A stretch of DNA of 64,000 nt from Thoreauomyces humboldtii (taxonomy: Eukaryota > Chytridiomycota > Chytridiomycetes > Spizellomycetales > Powellomycetaceae), in assembly GCA_027596035.1 (NCBI GenBank), contig JADGJA010000002.1:1-64000 (forward strand), given 5' to 3'. Under the pieces are notes generated by a model. That model was not told where the DNA came from and ran no database searches. It worked only from the letters and a program-made list of their open reading frames with translations. Positions 45,968 through 58,100 of the stretch are shown here, piece by piece (positions within the stretch are counted from its first letter, which is position 1; every line of letters starts with the position of its first letter). The translations under genes and the position numbers were made by a program.

Positions 45968-47443
45968 ATGACCGCCGAGGTAGTTCCCAGTGAATCAACT
46001 GTGGGGAACGGCATCAAGAATGCAAACAGTGCTCCCACAGCACCGCCGGTGGATACACCGGTCCTTCGCGTAAAGCGAAAGAGGAACGCAGACCCCATCG
46101 ATGCTTTCAGTTACGTTTGCTTGACTCTCGAACGAGCTCACCGAGCAACGGGGTCTGACCGTTACCGCCCTTTCTTTGCGTTTGTTCCCACACTTAGTCG
46201 TTGCCAATGAGGACCGGGAGCGGAGGGAGAAGCGTGCGCGAACGGGGTCTCTAGACGCTTCCGACCAAGGTTGGGGGTTGGGTTGGGCCCTTGGATTTCT
46301 GGTTGGGCAACGTTGCTCGGTTGGACGTTTCTGACTGTCCAACGTCGCCTCGTTTCGTTAGAGAATGTGACGACGGTCTTTCAGCTCGTGGAAACGTGCG
46401 AAACCCGTGATTTCGACGATGCTGGCAGGCTGCGGGTACGGGTTCCGATCCGTGCGCATCTGTTTGGCCACGAGGCTCACCGTTTAAATCGCATTTGCGC
46501 CAGGCGACGCTTGATCGCATCCGAACGCTTCGGAATGCAAAGCAATCTCTGAAAACCCCGGCTTTTGATGTGGCGGACATGAGTCAGGGACGTCGGACTG
46601 AGCAAAAGGCTGCTCAAAATGTGGGTTGCCGGCACTGGCAGCAGTATTTGAACACTTGCTCATCTTCACGTTTACCAGGCGGACAGTCGCGCCGCAAGAT
46701 ACAGAGTATCGACCAGCAGACGGCATGTATCAGGAGAACTGAAGGTAGGCGAAGCTCCGAATTTCTAGACGAAAGGTGCTTAGCAATTGACTATTTTCGT
46801 CCCGCAGCTTCTCGATGTGGAGGAGCAGAAGGATCCAGAAGCCATACCGGTCGTATCCCGATCGTAAGTGGAGCGGTGCAGCAGTAAAGAGACGATACGC
46901 TGGGTCGCCAGACGCTGATGACTTACCCACTACCAGCACAAGGGGGCTGAAAACGAAGGAGGACGAACTCCTAGACAATCTAATGCCGATGGTTCAGCAA
47001 TATTTGCGAGGTGAGTGCATGCACCTGGCAGTGGATGTCTCCCGCTCGCCTGATCAATTACGGTTCGTTCAGTATCGGAAGGGTCTACACCAGTGGTGGA
47101 TCCGGAAACCGATTACGTTTACGATTTGTACTACGCTTCAACGTCGGCCCTCCCTTCCGACGCCCCGATGTCCCGGGTAGCCGAACTTTCTCTCGATTAC
47201 GATGCGGATGTTTTCCTCGGCTCTTCGGACGATTCCGACAATAACGACGAAGGCGACGAGGATTCGAACGCCGAAGACCATTACGGGAACGAATATCCTG
47301 ACGCGAGCGATCTCGACGACAGTTGGGATGAGGACGGAAGCGAAGCTGGTAGCGAGGACAGCTACGGTAAAGGGTCTCTCCTTTTGCATCGAAACGGTCA
47401 TTGCCTTTCTCTAACCGATGTTTGCGCAGACCCATATGATTGA
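45968..47443 (+). CDS. IWR1: Iwr1-like RNA polymerase II nuclear import factor
   Basis: Nine exons (45968-46109, 46198-46269, 46362-46435, 46504-46620, 46679-46744, 46808-46863, 46937-47010, 47073-47366, 47430-47443) give 302 residues. Iwr1/SLC7A6OS binds assembled Pol II and carries it into the nucleus. The signature VLRVKRKRNADPIDAF is at residues about 33-48 and overlaps the bipartite NLS region. TVFQLVETCE follows in the middle, and ETDYVYDLYYAS lies before a long acidic tail (SSDDSDNNDEGDED). The final coding exon is only 14 nt and adds DPYD and the stop. All nine exons join in phase. The middle part (exons 4-6) is poorly conserved and rests on splice signals alone. Confidence 0.88.
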
Positions 47444-47804
47444 AAGTACAATGCCTCTCGATCTCATGCTGATCAAATTAAAGCTGTTACGTATCTGAGC
47501 GGGCATCAGTAACACAGATAGAATGTCAGCGAAATAGTCACCTGGACGGAAAACTGGAATTAGCATTAGGAGCGTCCGTAAGAATTGCAACACGTCAATT
47601 CTGCAGTTCCTTGTCCCGCATTGTCCTCATGTCGGAGTAAATATATTAAGCTCATTGCCAGACCTTGGGAAGCTTCCTGGCCCGCTGACTGCAACTCTAC
47701 TACCCGTGTAGCGGACTCTGGAATGTCTCCTAGAGAGGGGTACTGCGATATCTTGAAGCTTATTGTATCGTACGTTTGGATGCACAACGACCGAGACGTT
47801 CCGC
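47444..47804. other. Convergent intergenic region
   Basis: This lies between the stops of IWR1 (+) and SEC13 (-). It is AT rich near 47630-47660. Nothing else is seen. Confidence 0.4.
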
Positions 47805-49053
47805 TCACCGCGTTTTAGCAGCTGTCTCGGGCTCTTCGTCACCTTTTCCCGTCCCCGCAAGGACCCATTTCCCGTCTTCATCTTCTCGCCATAGCGTGAT
47901 ATCATCGGTTCCCGCGCTGACCGCGAGCAATCCTCCATTTGTGCTCCAACTAACTCTCCAAACCGTATCTGTAAACGGTTCCTCCTGAAGTACGTGTTTT
48001 GTCCATGGCTGCACCTCATCGGGATGGTCTGCGGACGGTTCTGCTTGCCTCCAGATGACCACCGTCCGATCCTCGGAGGCGGACGCAAGGAACAGTGCGG
48101 AAGCACCGACCTGCGGCGCAAATGCAACATCCCGAATCCAATCTGCATGGCCCTCCAAGATGCTCTCCTCGATCCAAGCGGGGTCCGAGGCCGGAGAGGT
48201 CGCTTCAGAGTTCAAGCGCCAAACTTTTACCAAGTTGTCGGACCCGCCCGTAGCAAAGCGTTTAGGGGCTAAGGCGGTAGTGGCGTCGGGTTTGTGGAAA
48301 ACTCCCAATGGCGTGGGCGGGGCCCACGCGACGGCATTGCAACCAAGAGGGTGCGCGCGAACCGAGGAAATCGCCCAGGTTCCGTCTTCGCTACAGGTCG
48401 CTAAGGACACGGTACCGTCTGAAGAAGCCGCTGCCAAGATCAAGCCGTAGTCTTTGGGACACCACGCGATGGCGTTAACTACAAAACTCCATATTGTGAG
48501 ACTTTGACTCGCTATTTGACCGTGTCTGCGGAGTTTACCAGGTGCGGTATGTGACATATGCTCCCAAACTTGGGCCCATATCCCGTTTGTCTCCTTCCAA
48601 ACAACTACCTTTCTGTCCTGGCCACAGGAGGCCAATACATTTCCGTACTTTGGGTGCGCCCACGCAACTCTAAAGATGGCACCTTCGTGTCTACGATTTG
48701 TACAAGGCCGAAACAATCAGCATTGAAGGGCGCTGTCCCACGCAGCAGTCGTTCCACCCACCCCTGCAGGACGTCAACTAGCTCATGGCTTGCTTCGGTG
48801 ATTCTATAGATCTTTATAGATTGATCCGAGGAGCACGTCGCGAGTTGTCTCCCATAGAAATCCAGCGCTGAATCGTGCTGGAAGAGCAAGATTTTAGATA
48901 ATGAATGCGCTTCTCCTCTGACTTCTCCATCCTTACAATGAGGTCTTGGTGTTGGGTATCGATTGAGATATGGCCAGGAAGACTTTGGGAAGTTGGGGCA
49001 GTCTTGGGGATGGCATGCAGAGTAAGTTTCTGAACGTAATGATTCTGTTTCAT
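47805..49053 (-). CDS. SEC13: SEC13, COPII coat and nuclear pore beta-propeller
   Basis: Exons 49053-48937, 48877-48762, 48690-48539 and 48478-47805 give 352 residues. Six WD40 blades are recognisable: DSALDFYGRQLATCSSDQSIKIY, WAHPKYGNVLASCGQDRKVVVW, WCPKDYGLILAAASSDG, GCNAVAWAPP with RFATGGSDNLVKVW, HADWIRDVAFAPQ, and VWRVSWSTNGGLLAVS. The HEG-W-RVAWAHPKYGN block is specific to Sec13. It pairs with Sec31 on COPII vesicles and with Nup145/Nup96 at the pore. The N-terminus is uncertain: the model begins at a Met that adds ~28 unconserved residues before SIDTQHQDLIHDSA, while other Sec13 proteins start close to that point, so a small separate first exon is possible. Confidence 0.92.
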
Positions 49054-49257
49054 TACTGCATTACCATAGTAAATGATGCCAATCAGATATGTAAACTGTT
49101 CCGAACAGCTGCTGATGCAAGAGGTGGAACTGCAAACTGCATGATGCGCCAAATAAATGACCGCGTCCGACGAAGGTCCGCGTCACCTGACATACCCCCT
49201 TGGTAACAGCATTCATCTTGTTACCTCAACCTACCTGAACGACTTAACAAGGCGACG
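49054..49257. promoter_or_regulatory. Short divergent promoter of SEC13 and PTPA genes
   Basis: Only ~200 bases separate the two start codons, so regulatory sites are likely shared. No motif is identifiable by eye. Confidence 0.4.
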
Positions 49258-50720
49258 ATGAGCGATCCACCCGCAGGACTCGGAACCTCTTACGCAGCAC
49301 CTTCAACGGTCCGTCCTCCGGTCTCGAGTTCCAGTATGAATGCCATGCTCCCGACAATGCCTCCGCCTGGAGCTCCCATCCTGGGGCAGTCCGGCACACT
49401 GGTCGACATCCCGCCCTTCACAAACCGACGCCACGCTCTTCACATATCGACTGAACACGAATTTGCCGTGCCACAAAAACGCATACACGATGAGCAAACT
49501 TTGCAAACCTGGCTGGCCAGTGACGCTTTTGTTCGATTACTGGAGTTCCTGCAGGTGCTAAACGAGGCTGCCAGAGGGAAGACGGTGTCCGATCCGTGTG
49601 TTGTGACCGAGGTGCGTGAGCAACATGTCATACGGGTACCTGGACTCTGTTGCTGAAATACGCTGGGTCTTAGGCAGAGCAGAGGATACTGGATGCGCTT
49701 GAGGATCTTGATAAGATGATCGATGATGTGCCACCCATGGAATCTCCGCAGCGCTTTGGCAACAAAGCATTCCGGACCTGGGTGGACCTTGTCGAAAATG
49801 CAAGTCACATGCGTTGATTATGTGGAACCAGACAGCTTTTCTTACGTGGCTTGTCCATTAGGCTGCAGAGGGCACTATGCGTGCCATTCTACCACCAGAG
49901 TTCGCGCATGCTGCGCCAGAACTAAGAGCGTACTGGGTTGGCGCATTCGGTCATGGGACACGACTAGACTACGGAAGCGGGCACGAATTGGCTTTCGTCG
50001 CGTGGCTTTGCTGCTTGGACTTGCTGGACATGTTCAAGATGGAGGACTATCAGGCTCTTGTCACGCGAATCTTCGCGCGGTACGTATGCCTCTTATGCAG
50101 GTCTTGCTGTAAACCGCTTCCTCATGTGTGCTGCAGGTATTTGGACATCGTACGGAGACTCCAAATGGTTTACTCTTTGGAGCCAGCGGGAAGTCATGGA
50201 GTGTGGGGCTTGGATGACCACCAGTTTCTGCCGTATTTTTGGGGCAGCTCGCAACTCATAAGTACAGATCTGGCCCGAGAGGCGGTCGCTCGTGGACCTA
50301 GTGCAAATTCTCACGTTTGTAATTTTCCCTAGATCACGCACGGATCAAGCCGAAGTCTGTACTCCAGCCCGATATCGTTGCGCATTTTCGCAAGGAATTC
50401 CTTTACCTCGCCTGCATTGCGTATATACATGAGGTAATGCAAGACGACCCGCAGACTGTTTCCTTCGAGGTTTCCTTGGACCAACCTGGTATCTCCAGGT
50501 CAAGCACGGACCATTCCATGAGCACTCGCCAATCTTGTACGATATTACGGCGGTGCCGCACTGGCAAAAGGTCAACAAAGGCATGCTCAAGATGTACATT
50601 GCCGAGGTGCTCCGTAAGCTACCAGTGGTGCAGCATTTGCCATTTGGCAGCCTCTTGCCTTTTGATATGCCGGCAGGAGGCGGCATTGAATTGCCGGATG
50701 CCTCGGATCGAAAGCCATAG
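49258..50720 (+). CDS. PP2A phosphatase activator (PTPA/Rrd family)
   Basis: Exons 49258-49611, 49674-49799, 49862-50079, 50137-50261, 50333-50433 and 50499-50720 give 381 residues. PTPA is a peptidyl-prolyl isomerase that activates PP2A. Conserved parts are [119 protein letters not shown] and [11 protein letters not shown]. The second intron (49800-49861) has a GC donor (AAT then GCAAGT), which gives the family sequence; a weaker GT alternative would change only one or two residues. A disordered ~55-residue N-terminus precedes the domain. Rrd1 versus Rrd2 identity cannot be told. Confidence 0.93.
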
Positions 50721-50837
50721 CCGAAATTTGCGTATTCTCGTTTCTTCGTCATTCGTAAACGTCGTGGCGCACAGTTCCACTAAAGCTAAGCCGCCCTGTA
50801 ATATCCGCCCTCAACGTTGAGTGCCAAGATAGAAACT

Positions 50838-51462
50838 TTATTCCTTGATGTGGTTAGTGTAAGCTGCCTCGTCCATCAATGACTCCAGCTGCGCCTTGTC
50901 CGAGATCTTAATCTTTGCGATCCATCCTGGAATTGCGAGAAGAGCAAACTGCGATGAGAAGTAGCCCTTCTAGAATATGGGACAAAAGCTTATGCTGCGC
51001 ACCTTTGTCAAAGGGGCTGGAGTTGATAAGACTGGGCTCGTTGCCAAGGACGTCATTGACCTCGGTGACCTCTCCAGAAACGGGTGCGTACACATCGCTA
51101 GCCGCCTTGACACTCTCCACCGCCGACAGCTGCTCCTTTGCTTCTACGGCCGTTCCCACGGTTGGGATCTCAACAAAGACGACGTCTCCGAGCGCTTTTG
51201 CGGCGTAATCCGAGATTCCGATTGTTCCGACGCCGTTGGCGTCCACGCTAACCCATTCGTGCTCGGCGGTGTAGCGACGTGCTTTTCAAAAAAGATACAG
51301 TGCTGAGTGAGCCGGCGAGGTACCGCACAAATGGAAGGCGCCGCGCGTCAACTCACTGGCGTAGCTTCGAACGGAAAGGAATCCGGCACGGGAGGCGACG
51401 AAGCGAGGAGCAGCAACAGCCCTGGTCAGCATGGAAGCAGAGAGGATGGATCGACGGAGCAT
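50838..51462 (-). CDS. GCV3: Glycine cleavage system H protein, mitochondrial
   Basis: Exons 51462-51357, 51281-51003 and 50926-50838 give 157 residues. The first ~34 residues (MLRRSILSASMLTRAVAAPR) are a mitochondrial presequence. The H-protein lipoyl domain follows: RYTAEHEWVSVDANGVGTIG, ISDYAAKALGDVVFVEIP, then ESVKAASDVYAPVSGEVTEVN with the lipoylated Lys in SVKAAS, and GWIAKIKISD near the end. The protein shuttles the aminomethyl group between the P, T and L components. The first intron acceptor (AAAAG) is weak but the only one that keeps TAEHEW in frame. The gene is divergent from the MPS1 gene with 293 bases between the starts. Confidence 0.95.
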
Positions 51463-51755
51463 GCTTTAACTGAAGGAACGTGGGGCGATAGTCTGAAAGA
51501 TGGCGAGCGGTCGGCGAGGATATCCCGCTGCGGAAGCCGTTTGTCTTTGGTACACCACGGAGTGTCCAGCCCACTCGGACAATAAATCGTCGTCGTCGGC
51601 ACGATCAGCAGCAACTTGAGCAGGTTTACACCAGGCTTCGCACCGACATCAAGGGGCCTTGCCCTGTCAGTCTCGCTTCTCGAAGGCTGTAGCACAGTAT
51701 TGATAGACCGATCAGCCATTCGCGAGACTCTTTCTGAAGTAGCGAAAACCTGCTA

Positions 51756-54737
51756 ATGCTTTCAGCGGCCGGACTCGTCCCAACGCCGCGCACACCCTCC
51801 GACTGGTGGGATAAGCTGCAGATCCAACGAGACCGAGGATATAGCAACAAACAGCTACTCCAAGAGTACAAACAGGCCACCAGCAGGTAAGATTGGCCAG
51901 GCTTCAAACTATATCCCTTCGTCTCGTCAACGCAGTCGCATCGTAGCCTGTCGACGGAGAAGTTCGAAGGCGACCCATACCTTTTAGAGTTATGGCTGGA
52001 CTACCTTCTAGTGCAGCAGTAAGACCACATACGACGCTTGAAACTCCTGCCCATGTACTAATGGATGTTATTGGTTAGGACTTCTGGCGAAAATCATGCC
52101 GCGATTCGGGACCAGTACAAGCTTCTGGAATCAATGCGGATTGGCGCAGGTTTTGCAAAGCCATTCATTGCATGGGCCACTTTCGAGAATAACGCTGGTA
52201 TTTTCGACCTCAGAGCCCTACTTCGCGCGTCACCGTTCTGACGGACATCTGTTCTGTCAGGATACGCGGATTGGGCGAAGCATATCCTGATATGCGGACT
52301 CAGCCAGAATGCTCATCCTGTTGATGAGATGCGGGATCTCTTGTCCGAGATTGTAAGCGCATCCTCTACCTCGGAGCGGCTTCCTAGCCAATCGGTCTTT
52401 CCCAAGTCTGAAGATGGGAAACGGGATCCACGGAAAACCTCCGTACGTTCTTTCACTGAATTTGGGAATGGGTTTCTCGTGCTGAACCGTTCTGCCCTTT
52501 GGTAGCGCAGACGGGCGCCATGTGAAAGATTATCGTCCTCTAGCTCCGGCAGACCAGATTCTGCATGCTCGGGAGGTGATACGAGCCCCACAACTTGCCC
52601 GACCATTCCAAGTCTTAGGACCTCCTCGAAGGACCGTGAAATAAACTCTGAATCTCGTCCCTCAACTAGCATGGGGCGGATATTGGGTCTTCGCGGGCCC
52701 CCTGCCCGCATCCTGTCGGGCGTGCCCATTGATACGGATCAGACGGACGGAGAACAGTCTGACATGTCTATCGAATCCCAACAAGATTTCAACTTAAAGG
52801 ATGATGATGCTGATGAGAATAAAGAATCTGGACATGCCGGAGTGCAGTCCAACCCACAGCCGGTCCCTGCACTGCTCATGATACCCGAGGAAGTGCAGTC
52901 CGAAGTCAGTTCTGTGGAAGCGGATCCATCCAAACAACAGCGGCATATTCGGAGCCTTGCCCTACCGTCCTCACAAACTCAAGGAGCTGACCACGGCGTG
53001 TCTGCAGCGTCAGTCCAACCGCAGAATCCGAGATTTGCTTCTCAGCGTGCATGGAGCGGAGCGACACCATCCGTGACAGTACGACCTCCTCCTCGGCGTA
53101 CGTCTTCAACGGAAGGACCGGGCGGGCCACTGGGATCTGCGCATGGGACGCTACCGGGTCCATCCCATCCGGCATCTGCCGCTTTACCGATGCAGCTTAC
53201 GACACCGCGGCAGATCCAGCAAATGTATCGGAGCACGCCTACGGTATGTAAAGTTCGTTGCGTAATTTCTGAGAACAGTCAAACCGACATCCTCTATCCC
53301 AGATTATGCCAGGTAATAACTGGTCTTCACAGCCACATCTCGCCCAGCTGCAACCAACGCCGAAGGACAAAACTAACGTTACGGTAAGCCCTGCTTTCGA
53401 TAATTTAACGGGCTCAAATACTAACGTATATAGCGCGTGCAGATTGACGGTGTTCTTTACAAGAAACTGGAACTCATAGGTCGGGGAGGAAGCAGCAAAG
53501 TCTACAAAATCATGTCGGCAGACAAAAAAGTATATGCCATGAAGAAGGTCAAGCTAAAAGGAGAGGACGATAGTGTCATCGAGGGATACCTAAACGAGAT
53601 TGCTCTTCTTCGTCGACTGGACAAGAATGATCGGATAATACGACTGTTCGCCTCGGAGCTTAATCAGGTCGAAGGTCACATGCTCATGGTACGCACTCAG
53701 TTTTCAGCCGGACTTTTCAGCAGAATCTCCTTACCGATTTAGAACTGGTCATTTCCCCAAAGGTCCTTGAATATGGCGAGCTCGATTTGGCCCACATCCT
53801 TCAGAAAGAGCAAAAGGCTCCCGTCAGTCGAAACTTCATCCGCATATACTGGGAGCAAATGCTCCGAGCTGTGCAAGCCATACACGAAGAGAACATTATA
53901 CACAGTGACCTCAAGCCTGCAAACTTCCTTCTAGTGCAGGGAGCCCTGAAGCTCATTGACTTCGGAATAGCAAAGTCCATCCCAAACGACACTACCAACA
54001 TCCAGCGGGATCACCTAACAGGGACTTACAACTACATGGCACCTGAGACAATCAAGCCTGTTGACCAAGGATTTGCAGGAGAATCAAAGCCTCAATACCT
54101 GAAGGTTCGCGCTCATTTTTTATGGAAGAACGACATCGGACGTCCCAGTTACTAACCTGTGTCGGCTATCAGATCGGCCGCGCAAGCGATGTTTGGTCTC
54201 TGGGCTGCATCCTGTACCAGCTTGTATACGGACGTCCACCGTTTGCCAGCCTTCCTATAATGAAGAAGCTCCAATGCATTGTCGATCCCACATACAAGAT
54301 CAACTTCCCTCCATCTTGTGAAGATCAAAGTCTCATGCAGCAACTCGTTGCGTGTCTTGACCGGGATCCCCGAAAAAGACCGACGATACCTATGTTGCTG
54401 GGAAGCGACTATTTCAATCCTGCGCGTCGTACGTAACCTCTGACCGTTATCCATCGGTATTCCTGGTTACCGATGCGCATGATTTGTTACCGGTTAGGTC
54501 CCGGCGAAGAGAACCAGGGAATCTCGACCACGACGATGGCGGAAATTGTGAGGCAGGTCCTTGCGCTTCGGGGGTCCGCGCCGCCGGCTGGTCGGATCGC
54601 TCAGGTGAGGGAGCCCCGTATTTGGGACGAAGTCTAGGAGCCACTGCCATGCTAAAGTCCATTCCTCTCAGGAAATCGTAGATCAGCTTGCCAGCGGTAG
54701 TCGGATCGATCTCGCGCGGTTCCGAAGACCGTCATGA
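51756..54737 (+). CDS. MPS1: MPS1/TTK spindle checkpoint kinase
   Basis: Eleven exons (51756-51886, 51947-52018, 52079-52197, 52261-52442, 52506-53243, 53333-53383, 53434-53688, 53763-54104, 54173-54428, 54498-54604, 54672-54737) give 772 residues. The N-terminus is a TPR region as in human TTK ([55 protein letters not shown]). A disordered Ser/Pro-rich linker occupies about residues 170-420. The kinase domain has [48 protein letters not shown] and [22 protein letters not shown]1 starts spindle checkpoint signalling at kinetochores by phosphorylating Knl1 and others. BUB1 is excluded by the kinase sequence. The start codon is tentative because the 5' end is poorly conserved. Confidence 0.92.
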
Positions 54738-55193
54738 AAATAGTTGTCCATGCATCATGCGGGGGCGGTCGCAGGCATCGACAATGCTCCGGATAACAAC
54801 ATCAGTACACCCGACCGCTTGAGTTTTCGACACGCATGGCAGTACGCCGCTCCGCCTCTTCGCACGCGGTCCCATCGATTCCCTTCGCAGGCATAACCAG
54901 ACTGCGTGGCAAGTTTCGCAGGCAGAGCAGGGCGGCCGCAGACGTGGCTGGCCCACAAAAGAGGCCCCTTCCCTCTCAACCAAATGTAGCTCGCGCAGGC
55001 GAGTACACCGGCGCCATGGTTCTTTCCATCCGGGTGCGACGTTCCTATCAAGAAGGAACCGCAAACTGGTTTTTCAAACGTTGCTTTCCTCCACCGGACA
55101 GGTGTAATCATTCGAAATCAGCGAGGTCAACAAACACGCAAGATCCTCTCCCATGATTCACGCTTATTTATCATTGGAAATCAGAACTTCCCA
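54738..55193. other. Convergent intergenic region between MPS1 and RPT3
   Basis: This is 456 bases with frames open on the minus strand but no recognisable protein. It probably consists of 3' UTRs and spacer. Confidence 0.4.
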
Positions 55194-56601
55194 CTAATGA
55201 TAAAACTCGTGCTCCAGGTCCGTTTTCTTGACGTTAGCACGGTAGGCCTTTTCGATATCCTTTGCTAGGACAACGTAACGGTTGGCTCGGACAGCGTACA
55301 TGCCGGCGCCCTGGCAAATGGACGTGATCTCTGCTCCGCTGAGCTTGTCGGGCCGGGAGACAAACTCTTCGAGGTCGACCTCCTCGGAGAGATTCATCTT
55401 TGCGGTCACGGTGGTGAAGATCATACGCTTCTGTCGTCGATCAGGGGTGGGAAACTCGATCTTACGGTCGAGACGACCGGGACGGAGGAGGGCGGGGTCG
55501 AGCGTGTCTGCACGATTCGTCGCCATGATCACCTGCGTAGGAAGAAAGGAAATTTGATCAGGTTACCATATGCGATATACATCATCAAGACCCGGAGAGA
55601 GCAGTGTACCTTGACGTTAGACGTCTGATCGAAACCATCCATCTGGTTGAGAAGCTCGAGAAGGATTCGCTGAACTTCGCGATCGGCACCTGTCTGAGCG
55701 TCGAATCGCTTCGTCGCGATGGCATCAACCTCGTCGATGAAAATGATGGCGGGCGAGTTTTCCCTTGCCATGCGGAAGACGTCACGGACCATTCGAGGAC
55801 CTTCTCCGAGGTACTTTTGCACAAACTCGGAGCCGTTGACGCGGATGAACGAAGCGGTAGTGTGATGAGCTACCGCCTTGACGAGCATCGTCTTTCCGGT
55901 CCCGGGAGGTCCGTACAGAAGTACGCCGCGGGGTGGGTCGATGCCGATCTGACGGTAAAGGTCAAAGTGGGTGAGGGGAAGTTCGACGGCCTCTCGGATC
56001 TCCTGCTTTTGGATATCCAGGCCTCCGATGTCCTGGTACGTCACGTCAGGCTTTTCTTGGTCGCTGAGCATGGAGATGCTACTGTCTGCTTCCGGAGGCA
56101 GGACGTCGACAAGCGCGTTCGAATGACGGTGGAGAGCCACGGAGGCCGAGGGCTTCAGGAGCTCCCGGTCGATGGTGGAGAGGATCTGCACCACATAGTT
56201 GGATCCGGTGGTAGAGCTGACAATGCCCGTGTGCTGATCGATAGGTTCGAGAAACTGGCCAATCACCAGAGGCACCGACTGAATGCGCTTGACCTCCTCC
56301 CGGGCTCGCACTAGCTCGCGCTTTAGGTTCTTTTGCTCGTCCTTGATGTATTCCTCCTGCAGCGAGAGAAACTCGAGATGCTTTTGGAGCTTCTTCAGCT
56401 TTGTGTACAGATCCTCTTCCGAAAGGTCCTCCATGAGCTCGGCTTTGGAGGCAGCATACACGCTATCCTGTGCGGTCCGCAGACAGATTCGGGAGGAGAA
56501 TGTCCTCATCGATCAGTCTCAGGCTCATCGAATCATTAACGACGCGTAAGGCATTCGGAGCATGCACTCACGCCTTCTACAGCCACTTTCGTGTCAGACA
56601 T
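55194..56601 (-). CDS. RPT3: 26S proteasome regulatory ATPase subunit Rpt3 (PSMC4)
   Basis: Exons 56601-56572, 56467-55610 and 55532-55194 give 408 residues. Rpt3 is one of six AAA+ ATPases in the base of the 19S particle. The N-terminal coiled coil ([22 protein letters not shown]) is followed by the OB-fold region ([21 protein letters not shown]), the AAA domain with Walker A GPPGTGKT, Walker [11 protein letters not shown], the second region of homology [20 protein letters not shown], and the C-terminus EFYH, an HbYX motif (usually FYK in this subunit) that docks into the alpha ring. The first exon is just ten codons, and the 104-nt intron after it has a weak acceptor, so the N-terminus is less certain than the rest. 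Confidence 0.96.
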
Positions 56602-58100
56602 GCTGACAGGGTTTGGAGAGCGGCAAGACTAAAGATTCGACTTGGGACGAATGGAAACGCGGGACAACGAGTAAAGGTGAGCGAGACGAGTGTTGCACGG
56701 CGGATGGTCCAGCAGTTGTGTAAGATTGCGTGGGAAGGGTACGCAAGTTTGGCTGCGGGAGGGACGACGACGTCTTGTTTGCCGCGCGTCTTCTGCGCCT
56801 TCCCTCTCTGATGGTTTTCGTCTCGTTCCCGTTTTCCTTGCCCCGCCAAACTCACTCAACGGATACCCCCTATTGGCTCCTTCCGAACATCTATCGGTTT
56901 GCTGTAGTGTTGAACCTCGGCGCGAGGGGTTCCCACGATCCTCGTTGTACCTCCAGTCCTTCCTCAACCCACTCCGGTCCTCGTTCATACTCCGCGCCTT
57001 TCAGGGCTTGCTTCAAGGTCGGCTGCACCCTATAGGTCTGGAACACCGTTAGCCCGTCGCTGGTTGATTGGCGGCTCTGCTACGATCTCTTCGGTCTCCG
57101 CAGCACACTTTTTCTTTCGTTCAAACGTTCGGTTTAACTTTGTTTCCCGAATTCGATGATTTACCTCCCTTTTCAACTCAGCCTCGGGAACGAACAACCT
57201 TTTCCTCGCCCTCAATAATCATACCCCCTTTGTCGGTAGCCCGTCGATCCCAGCAACGAGCGACCCGTCTGCTGGCGTCGCTCCTCTTTCTTTCCAAAAT
57301 CTCGAAGCGCTGCTTGCTAGCGCGATCGGTGTCGGGGAGTTCAATCACTGCCAGCAGCAACTCCCGCACGTCAACAGCCATGCCCCAAGTTTGATTGCCG
57401 CCGGCTCCAAAGGGACTCTCCATAAAGAATCAGACCTTGACGCTCGGAACAATGCGACAGTCTCAGACCAAACGCCATACAGTCTAAAACCAGCAGCCCT
57501 TCGACATTCAGGGCTCCCTCGATTGCCTCAAGTTCATCCCTAGTAACCACGCTTGTGCGATCCTTGGGCTTCGTGACCTCGGAAGCGGGAGCCGCGTGCA
57601 ACCTTGCAAGTGTGCTGACCGGCGCCCGAGTTAGCTGGTCCCATCCAAGGTGTCAATGCCACTGGTAAAACGATTCCCATCCATCCCATCAAGCATGAAA
57701 GCACTGTCTGAGCCCTTATCCCATGCGGGACCCCGTCCTTTCTCTACCTGCGACGACCCTCGGCATCACGCCCAGCCTTCTTTAGATTGTGTCGTTTGAC
57801 ATGGGTGCGTGTCTCTAACGAATCTGGGCATGTACTAGTTGATTTCTTACGGCCTTTGTGCCACTTCCGCGAGCTTGGTTTCTGTTTCTGTTTCGATGCC
57901 AGCTTCCCCTTTCACAAGATAACAGTTCGCACCTGCAGCTCCGATTGCCAAACGCTTTTCTAAAGGCAACACAGACAGCGGATGGGAGTGATTTGCCCGG
58001 GGACACTGTCTCCCTTGGACTTGGTCAGGACTTGATCAGACACGAAATATATCCTTACACTCCGCCGCAGCTCATGGTATCATTGACGTCGATTCAGTTT
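56602..58100. other. 1.5-kb gap, one doubtful gene
   Basis: This is the longest stretch without a firm gene. It includes the RPT3 promoter at the left and the 3' flank of the EDEM-like gene at the right. Minus-strand frames between 57030 and 57700 look partly coding (see separate entry). The remainder, 57700-58100, shows nothing. Confidence 0.4.
57032..57650 (-). CDS. Possible small gene, model unresolved
   Basis: Reading the minus strand, a segment near 57645-57440 encodes WDQLTRAPVSTLARLHA, KPKDRTSVVTRDELEAIEGAL and NVEGLLVLDCMAFGLRLSH, and a second segment near 57210-57032 encodes RKRLFVPEAELKREVNHRIR and NRTFERKKKCAAETEEI before a stop. Both have protein-like composition, but no start codon or clean splice pair joins them; candidate donors (AAGGTCTGA) and acceptors (CTGGCAG) are weak. 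I do not recognise a family. It could be a real intron-containing gene, a decayed gene, or chance. Confidence 0.25.

Noticed and set aside
51307..51585. Possible 5' exon of MPS1 on the + strand
   Set aside because: It is antisense to GCSH exons 1 and 2 and has no resemblance to TTK N-termini.
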